From Ophiostoma sp. CBS 140.51 (Eukaryota; Ascomycota; Sordariomycetes; Ophiostomatales; Ophiostomataceae): 62,792 bases of DNA. Made by a program: the position numbers and the translations under genes. The notes under the pieces are model-generated. The model searched no databases. It had not been told where the DNA came from and saw only the letters and a program-made list of their open reading frames with translations. The DNA is taken from assembly GCA_029298735.1 (NCBI GenBank), contig JANSLP010000185.1, forward strand, positions 1 through 62,792, written 5' to 3'. The first letter of the stretch is position 1. Every line of letters starts with the position of its first letter. Of this stretch, positions 56,464-62,792 are shown piece by piece.

Positions 56464-57184
56464 TGTGATGTGAGATGTTGACGATAAGCGGAATGGGAAG
56501 CGATGAAGTAGATGAGATGTTGAGATAATGCAGAGAAATGAAAGAGACCCGATTGATAACTCTGGGAACCCAAATCCGACCGTAGATATCCAAAAGAAAA
56601 GTCATGGGATTTAGATTCCGGCACTCGGTGCTGGGTTTCCCTTTGAAGCCAAAGCTGACCACGGCTAACAGCGTCAGCGAGGTCGCGCCTTCCCCCCAGA
56701 AACCGCTATTTCCTCTCTTTCCTCCAGCGCACTTGCCTCAAAGAATCCATTGCCGAGGCAGAGGAGGCTCCACCGTCAACCAAATGCGACGCCCGCCCCC
56801 TTTCCCCGCAGTTCGCGCCTTGGAGATGGAGATGGGGTAACTTAATTGGGGAGAAGGTGCAATTCAAGCGCGGGCCTATTCGTACAGCCGTGCAGGCGGA
56901 AGGTACCGTGCCTCGGACGGTCCATTTAGTATCTTGGCACTTACAAATGCGAATTGCATCACTGCATCGATATCAAATCAGACCGACCTTATCTACACAT
57001 ACGTTGTCCACACATGTCCATAATAGCTGTGGGATGCTTCTACGACGGATGTATTATGTGAAAGACAAAAACGTTTTCTATTCCCAAACGCGCCTTTGTA
57101 GCTATGCTCTTTTTCTCGCCCAACAATGAGTGTGAAATGGTAATATACAGAGGCCCAATGGCCCAGCCGCGGCTTGTTCCTTCA
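56464..57184. other. Intergenic: promoter of the quinone oxidoreductase, 3' flank of the ZZ/EF-hand gene
   Basis: 721 bp. Left side should carry the oxidoreductase promoter. No gene is seen. Confidence 0.5.
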
Positions 57185-60100
57185 CTAGGGAATGCAGAAG
57201 TCGATCCAGCTTCCCAGGTAGTCCAGTCGGTTTGGAGACTGCTCCTCCTGCTTGAAGATGTGCTCAAATTCCTCGTAGCTCAGCTTGCCCCAGCCGCCCC
57301 GTACCTGAGCCTCCTGCTCGGCCAAGTCCAGTCGCTTCCACTCCACCAGCTGTGACATGGGGATGTCCTCAGGAGCAATCTCCTTGGCGGTGTCGTTAGC
57401 AGCACCGGTGTTGTCGGTACCCTCCAATCCCTTGTCCTTGGAGAGAGTAGCTTCGCTTGACTCGGACGTTTCACGAGGAACATCGTCTGCCTTGCCCTTG
57501 CCCTTCTCTTCGGTCGTCGCCTTATCTTCGGTGATGTCGTTGTCGTCGGTGTCCTCAACAGTCGTGGCCACTTCCTCGACAGGGGTCTCCACTGCCAGTG
57601 TCTCTTCAACAGGCGGTGTCGTCGTGCCAGGTGAGCTGCGACCCTCGGAGCTCGTAGCCACCGTAGCGGCTGTGGATGCAGCAACCAGAGAAGCTGCCTG
57701 TGATGGAGCCAGGGCCTGCATCAGAGCAGCATACTCTGCCTCTGTGTTGGGCCGGAAGTGCGGCAAAGTGATGTCGCGGTAGTCGTTATCGGTATTGTCC
57801 GCCTCGGAGACTGCTGTGAGCGAGATCTCAGGCACGTCGTCCAGGGCGATGACGATGTTGGCAGCTGGGCTGGTCGCAACACTGGTAGACGTTTCGGTGG
57901 TTTCGGTGGTCCTTTCTTCAGCCTCTGCGGCAGGCCCCTGGGTCTCCTCCTTCTCGTCAACAATTTCGTCCTTCTCCTCCAGGACCTCCTCCACAACAGC
58001 AATTTCAGCCTCGTTGGCCTCCGGCTCCGCTGCCGTCGTCGTCACTGCCGCTCCGTTAACGTGGGAAGTACCGTTAACGACCGACCGCGGGGCATCTAGC
58101 TGTTCCGTCGGGATACCACCAATCACCTCGTAGCCCGTCTCGGCCAACATCTCCTCCAGCGTCATATCGCTGGTGGGCTTATCGACCGATACAGACACCT
58201 TCCTACGGTGTGGTGAGGGCACCTTGCTACTGCCCCGTCCATTGGCAAACATGGGTGTGACCTCCAGGTGTTCAAATAGATGACGGTACTTGTCGCGGTC
58301 CCGCTTCGACTCGGCCGACGCAATGGACAGGTTCTCCTTGCGCAGGAACAGAATATCCAGCAGCTCGTTGAAGGCCTGCTGCATCACCTGGTACAACACC
58401 TCGCGGCCCGCGTCGCGCTCCGATTCAGGGATATCGGCGAGGCGGTCACCAGTCTTTGTGGTGGTAGCAGTGCTGTTGTTATCTCCCTCCTTTTCTCCCT
58501 CCTTCAGCAGGTCTTCGCCCTCTTTCCAACCAGTCGGCTGCTTGGTGCCTTCCTCCTCGTCGAGGTAAAACTGCCGCCGCATCCAGCGGTCGTGCAGCTT
58601 GCGCCGTGCCGTGACCTTGGCCGCTTTGGAGAGGTGAGCACGCATAAAGGCCTCTTCGCGGGCGCCCAGCTGGCCCGTCGTCGGTGCCCGCCAGGGATTA
58701 GCGCGGGTACGAGGGTTGGACGTAATGGCGTCTTGCTGCTCAGGTGTCGAGCTGTCAAGCTGGGACACACCTTCGCCGCGGCCTGCCGGGTGGTTCCGAG
58801 AAGGGCGGTCTGTGTTTGTTGTAGCTGTTGCGGTTACAGCGCCATTAAACGCTGAGCTCGTAGAGGGCAGCGGCTGGTCAATGACTGCCGTGGTGGATGC
58901 ATTGTCGTCACTGTTGTTTTCGTTATGACCATTCCTGCTGCCACCTGCAAGCGCGTCCCGCATCTCTGCAATGCCCATGGCCGCGCTGTCGTCGCCCTGT
59001 TCATACTCGTTGTCTTCGGTGGACACGAAAATGTCACCGTTGAGGCCCGATGGGTCGCGCTGGCCGGTGAGAAACGACGGTAGCTCTTGCACCGTCCGTG
59101 GTGGGTTCAAAAGTGCATCCCAGTAGTTGACCACAGCCGGGCCGTCATCATGCTCGTCGCCGCTATTGTCGCCGCTTGCATAGTAACGCTCCTCAAAGAT
59201 GCCCTCGCTGTTTATGCGGATCTCGGAACGCGTGTACAGCAGCGACAGCAGCTCTTCGCGGTCCGCCATGTCCGGCCGGTCTTCGGCCACAACACCGTCC
59301 ACACCATCCGCCACACGCACCTCGCCCAACGCATGGTCGATGTACTTGCCGCCCATCATGCGCCTAACGTCGGCGTGCGGCAGCCGACCGTCGCGGCCAA
59401 AGAAGCTGCTGAGCGGTTGGCGGTTACCCACAAGCTGGTGTGTCTCGATACTGCTCATAACCTGGTCGTCGAGTCCTTCCAGAATATCTTTGTGCATCTG
59501 CTTGTAGAGGACGTAGTAGGCACGGAAGAACCGCAAAAAGTCACGCCGGCTGACCAGCCCGTCGCGGTCCGTATCGTAGCCCTCAAAGATCTTACGCAAT
59601 TTGTCCTTACGCTTCCGGTACGACAGGCCGTGCAAAAACTCAGAGAAACCAATGAGGCCGTCGTTGTTAGTGTCGTAGAACGCAAACATGCGGTCGTGGA
59701 TCAAGTTCGGCGCGGCATGCCTATAGCCACCCGAGGGTACCAAGCACCGCTCAAACGTCTTGCGGTCCATGGCCAGTCCCAGACCGTCCGGGTCGTCGCG
59801 CCACTCGGTGTTAGCCATGTAGGTCCACTGCTCCCAAAAGGCCTCGAGTTCCTGGCGCTCAAAGCCCGTCTCGCGCACCAGGCGCGCCAGCAGCGACTTG
59901 GGCAGGCCGCGCATAAAGCCGTCCGGGTCGCCCGTGTACCACACAGGCTGCATCTGGCGCGGGCCAAAGGGCGGTGCGGGGACCTTCACCTTGTAAAAGA
60001 TGTGTGTCTTAATATGGAGCCCTTGCGACTCGCACGTCTCGCAGAGGTCGAAATCAGCGCAGTTGGCACAGCGGTAACGGATACCCCTGATTGGTACTAT

Positions 60101-60643
60101 GCCGCAGGCGTTACATGCGCAGCCACGGTGGACGTAGGAGCTGCGTCTAGCATTGTCCTCGGACACGCGGAACAGGAGATTGACAATGTTATGGCCAGCG
60201 CGCTGCACGCTGTTGGACTGGCCCATGTCGTCCCACCGCTCGTCCATTTCGTTGTCGTCGACGACCGTGGCGTCGCGTTCCTCGCCTGTTCCAACGGCAC
60301 CACCTTGAAGTGGCCGCACATTATTAACGTTGTTTTCGTCGGTGGTCGCTTCACCGGCTATCGCTGTGGCAGACTCGTCGCTGTTAGTTGCGTTATGGGA
60401 CTCGCTAGCGTTATTACGGTCGGTCCCGTCGGCGAGGGAGGATCTTCGGTTGCGTCGGACAGCGTTGCGCCGGTGAAGGCCGCCGCCCGAAGCGAGTTCT
60501 GCACTGTCGGCTCTCTGCTGTCGCCAGTTCTCATACCATATTCCGGCACCGAGACTGACTGCGGCTGTGGCTGTGATGACGACAACGGCGAGGACACGCG
60601 GCCGTAACAGCGTTGATACGCCCGAGCCCGATGACGAGTCCAT
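57185..60643 (-). CDS. Membrane-anchored ZZ zinc-finger and EF-hand protein, function unknown
   Basis: Single exon, 1152 residues. One N-terminal hydrophobic helix at about 16-37 (VLAVVVITATAAVSLGAGIWY) follows a short Ser/Gly head and is followed by Arg-rich sequence, so a single-pass anchor is likely. A ZZ-type zinc finger lies at about 172-222 (CNACGIVPIRGIRYRCANCADFDLCETC, given here only as landmarks CNAC, CANC, CETC and the final His pair). Two canonical EF-hand loops follow, DTNNDGLIGFSE at about 324-335 and DTDRDGLVSRRD at about 357-368. The middle and C-terminal thirds are long, acidic and low in complexity, ending in a small conserved-looking block (KLSYEEFEHIFKQEE). Fungal genomes carry similar proteins annotated only as EF-hand proteins. 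I infer calcium sensing at a membrane; the partner is unknown. Confidence 0.85.
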   Translation of the reverse strand: MDSSSGSGVSTLLRPRVLAVVVITATAAVSLGAGIWYENWRQQRADSAELASGGGLHRRNAVRRNRRSSLADGTDRNNASESHNATNSDESATAIAGEATTDENNVNNVRPLQGGAVGTGEERDATVVDDNEMDERWDDMGQSNSVQRAGHNIVNLLFRVSEDNARRSSYVHRGCACNACGIVPIRGIRYRCANCADFDLCETCESQGLHIKTHIFYKVKVPAPPFGPRQMQPVWYTGDPDGFMRGLPKSLLARLVRETGFERQELEAFWEQWTYMANTEWRDDPDGLGLAMDRKTFERCLVPSGGYRHAAPNLIHDRMFAFYDTNNDGLIGFSEFLHGLSYRKRKDKLRKIFEGYDTDRDGLVSRRDFLRFFRAYYVLYKQMHKDILEGLDDQVMSSIETHQLVGNRQPLSSFFGRDGRLPHADVRRMMGGKYIDHALGEVRVADGVDGVVAEDRPDMADREELLSLLYTRSEIRINSEGIFEERYYASGDNSGDEHDDGPAVVNYWDALLNPPRTVQELPSFLTGQRDPSGLNGDIFVSTEDNEYEQGDDSAAMGIAEMRDALAGGSRNGHNENNSDDNASTTAVIDQPLPSTSSAFNGAVTATATTNTDRPSRNHPAGRGEGVSQLDSSTPEQQDAITSNPRTRANPWRAPTTGQLGAREEAFMRAHLSKAAKVTARRKLHDRWMRRQFYLDEEEGTKQPTGWKEGEDLLKEGEKEGDNNSTATTTKTGDRLADIPESERDAGREVLYQVMQQAFNELLDILFLRKENLSIASAESKRDRDKYRHLFEHLEVTPMFANGRGSSKVPSPHRRKVSVSVDKPTSDMTLEEMLAETGYEVIGGIPTEQLDAPRSVVNGTSHVNGAAVTTTAAEPEANEAEIAVVEEVLEEKDEIVDEKEETQGPAAEAEERTTETTETSTSVATSPAANIVIALDDVPEISLTAVSEADNTDNDYRDITLPHFRPNTEAEYAALMQALAPSQAASLVAASTAATVATSSEGRSSPGTTTPPVEETLAVETPVEEVATTVEDTDDNDITEDKATTEEKGKGKADDVPRETSESSEATLSKDKGLEGTDNTGAANDTAKEIAPEDIPMSQLVEWKRLDLAEQEAQVRGGWGKLSYEEFEHIFKQEEQSPNRLDYLGSWIDFCIP

Positions 60644-61558
60644 GGCTCAACGCGGCCGGGCGGCTGCCAGGGGCTGCCTTGGGCAAGTGAGAGAGATCTC
60701 AGAATAGGAGCTTCGATGAGAGGATTAGGCCAAAAGGCGGCAGGTTTATTCTCGGGAAGTGGCTCGGTCGAAGGTCATTGCTGCAAGATTGGTGATCACG
60801 ATATCGTATGTGATAAGGGGATGTCGAGGTATGGCGTAAGGAGTGGGGATACAACGTCGAAAGGCTGATGATAGTCGTGAGCTATTAGCGATTGGCTTGT
60901 TGGCTGTTTGTTGTTGCTTTGGTCAGGCTGCGACGTGAAGCTCTTCTTCTGACGCCTAAGCTTTACAGCTCTGGCACCTTCTTGCGCCCCCAAGGCAGGA
61001 GCGGCAATTCGGATTATGTAACGTGAAAAGTGGATCCCGGTCCAGTTCGGACAGCCTCGGGGACTGGTGCGAGTGGCAGGCACGACCGATGTTGGTTCGA
61101 ATTGGTTCAGGGCACGTTTTGGGCTGTGCCTTCCACTAAAAACTGATCTGTCAGCCCACCCAAACAGGTACCACAGGGGCCCCTGGCGCCTTCCATCTCC
61201 GATTCCTCAACCCACCCACCACCCTACTTTCGCGCTGGGTCGCAACTGCCCCGCGGCCGCGCCGAAAAAAGGCATTTGAAATAGTAAAAATAGTGGCGTC
61301 TCACTAGAATCTTCTTTCGCGCAGCGCTTTATATAAAACTCTTTCCCTCGCACCACGACGACGACACTGCTCGATTGAACGCGACTCGACTCTCCTGCCT
61401 TTCTCTCCCAAACGACTATTCACGTCGCCACGCTGTTTTCCTCATTTTCTCGGCGCACCCTGCGAACGGGTGCCTCTGGTCTCTGGATCGCCGCCTTTAC
61501 ATCAACCACTCCAAAGAAGAACACGCCCAGCGAGCTGCACAAGCTGAGCACCAGGACC
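60644..61558. promoter_or_regulatory. Bidirectional promoter between the ZZ/EF-hand gene and trr1
   Basis: 915-bp divergent interval. A TATA box (TATATAAA) is at 61330-61337 on the plus strand, so transcription of trr1 should start near 61360-61400, well before its first ATG at 61559. The segment after the TATA box is open in the trr1 frame from 61379 onward (see findings). Confidence 0.6.
61330..61337 (+). promoter_or_regulatory. TATA box of trr1
   Basis: TATATAAA followed by a CT/CA-rich leader, about 230 bp upstream of the annotated ATG. Its position predicts a leader that includes the in-frame open segment before the ATG. Confidence 0.55.
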
Positions 61559-62661
61559 ATGCACAGCAAGGTTGTCGGTACGTATATTGAGGTGTCCTAA
61601 AATTGGTATTGTCGGGATTGGACAGAAACTAACAGCACAGTCATCGGCTCCGGCCCAGCTGCCCACACGGCTGCCGTCTACTTGGCCCGTGCCAACCTGA
61701 AGCGTAAGTCACCCACGCCCCTTCTCTCTTTGGGAACACCACACTGACGACTTCAGCCGTCCTCTATGAAGGCTTCATGGCCAACGGTGTCGCGGCTGGC
61801 GGCCAGCTGACGACCACGACCGACGTCGAAAACTTCCCCGGCTTCCCCGACGGCGTTATGGGCCAAGAGCTCATGGACCGCATGCGCAAGCAGTCGGAGC
61901 ACTTTGGCACCGAGATCGTTAGCGAGACCGTCGCCACCCTCGACCTGTCGGTCCGCCCCTTCAAGTACGCCACCGAGTGGTCCCCCGAGGAGTTCCACAC
62001 GGCCGACGCTGTGATTGTGGCCACGGGCGCGTCTGCGCGCCGTCTGGGCCTGCCCGGTGAGGACACCTACTGGCAGAACGGTATCTCGGCGTGCGCCGTG
62101 TGCGACGGTGCTGTGCCCATCTTCCGCGACAAGCACCTCGTGGTCATTGGCGGCGGCGACTCGGCGGCCGAGGAGGCCATGTTCTTGACCAAGTACGCGA
62201 GCCACGTGACTGTACTGGTCCGTCGCGACAAGCTGCGGGCGAGCAACATTATGGCAAAGCGGCTGCTGGCGCACAAGAAGGTGACGGTGCGGTGGAACTC
62301 GGCGGGTGTTGAGGTCAAGGGCGACGACAAGGGCCTGATGAGCGCGCTGGTGGTCAAGGACACCAAGACGGGCGAGCAGGAGACGCTGGAGGCCAACGGT
62401 CTGTTCTACGCCATTGGACACGACCCGGCGACGGCCCTGGTCAAGGGCCAGGTGAAGACGGACGACGAGGGCTACATTGTGACGACGCCCGGCACGACGC
62501 TGACCAACATTTCCGGTGTTTTCGCGGCTGGTGATGTCCAGGACAAGCGGTACCGCCAGGCCATCACATCCGCAGGCACGGGCTGCATGGCCGCGCTTGA
62601 GGCGGAGAAGTACCTGACGGAGCTTGAGGACGATGAGGAGGCTTCCAAGAGCAGCCTGTAG
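61559..62661 (+). CDS. trr1: Thioredoxin reductase (NADPH)
   Basis: Three exons, 61559-61577, 61641-61703 and 61757-62661, with introns of 63 and 53 nt (GTACGT..CAG and GTAAGT..CAG), give 328 residues from the first ATG. The low-molecular-weight flavoenzyme reduces thioredoxin with NADPH. FAD motif VIGSGPAAHTAAVYLARA is rebuilt across intron 1. The redox motif CAVC is at 140-143, with the NADPH-binding VIGGGDSAAEEAMFL after it, and the second FAD motif GVFAAGDVQD near the end. A shared gene usually supplies both cytosol and mitochondria in fungi without a second copy. The frame continues open for 60 codons upstream of the ATG and reads like a presequence without its own ATG; this is reported as a finding. 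Confidence 0.96.
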
Positions 62662-62792
62662 ATATTCAAGTAAAAGTGATGAAGTAGATGGTGTTTGCGC
62701 ATAGAACATATCACTTATATATGAGACATATTAGAAGAAATGAGAATTTAAGAGTTTTATTTTTATACTTTTTTTTCTGGATAATTTATATG
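62662..62792. other. 3' flank of trr1
   Basis: AT-rich end of the window, with T-runs; consistent with the trr1 polyadenylation region. No further gene begins here. Confidence 0.5.

Noticed and set aside
59087..60607. 506-residue plus-strand ORF opposite the ZZ/EF-hand gene
   Set aside because: Antisense shadow; His/Val/Ala-rich and without motifs, whereas the minus strand codes clear domains.
61753..62709. 318-residue minus-strand ORF opposite trr1
   Set aside because: Antisense of a strongly conserved flavoenzyme exon; no own motifs.
1..62792. tRNA genes, rRNA, CRISPR arrays
   Set aside because: No convincing A-box/B-box pair or cloverleaf was seen by eye, and no spaced direct-repeat array exists; CRISPR is not expected in a fungus. 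A tRNAscan run would settle the tRNA question.

Overview
The window is chromosomal DNA of a filamentous ascomycete (Pezizomycotina; a Sordariomycete is my best guess, the species is not determinable from sequence alone). The reasons are short introns of about 53-160 nt with GT..AG ends and CTAAC-type branch sites, CT-rich leaders, GC-rich exons in AT-richer spacers, and fungal-specific proteins: a CYT-18-type mitochondrial tyrosyl-tRNA synthetase, an NADPH oxidase of the NoxA type, a LaeA-like methyltransferase and a myosin I ending in the acidic DDW motif. I find 18 protein-coding genes, all apparently intact, and no rRNA, tRNA, CRISPR array or intact transposon.

Layout. 0.5-6.6 kb: npr2 (+) converges on the mitochondrial TyrRS gene (-), which is head to head with SDH4 (+). 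6.6-12.5 kb: a 5.9-kb spacer with no supportable gene. 12.5-22.2 kb: LaeA-like methyltransferase (+), yth1 (+), a DUF1776 protein (-), a small SAM methyltransferase (-) and an amidase (-). 22.2-31.3 kb: two long spacers around an F-box-like, Cys-rich protein (+). 31.3-42.8 kb: an MFS transporter (+), noxA (-) and a 5.8-kb spacer that noxA shares, head to head, with myosin I. 42.8-62.8 kb: myosin I (+), pfa4 (-), a metallo-beta-lactamase-fold protein (-), kap120 (+), a quinone oxidoreductase (-), a ZZ/EF-hand membrane protein (-) and thioredoxin reductase (+).

Functionally this is mostly housekeeping: amino-acid signalling (npr2), mitochondrial function (TyrRS, SDH4), mRNA 3'-end formation (yth1), nuclear import (kap120), redox balance (trr1, quinone oxidoreductase), and hyphal polarity and signalling (noxA, myosin I, pfa4). 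No secondary-metabolite core enzyme accompanies the LaeA-like gene or the MFS transporter.

I did not find an obvious new multi-gene system. The observations most worth testing are: (a) a 60-codon open, basic, presequence-like extension in frame with thioredoxin reductase but lacking an ATG, suggesting non-AUG initiation of a mitochondrial form; (b) two genes (F-box-like and myosin I) whose first coding exon is only the ATG, one of them followed by a 93-nt intron without stops that could give two isoforms; (c) a degenerate metal site in the MBL-fold protein; (d) repeated ATGCCATC words and a GATA cluster in the noxA/myosin I spacer.
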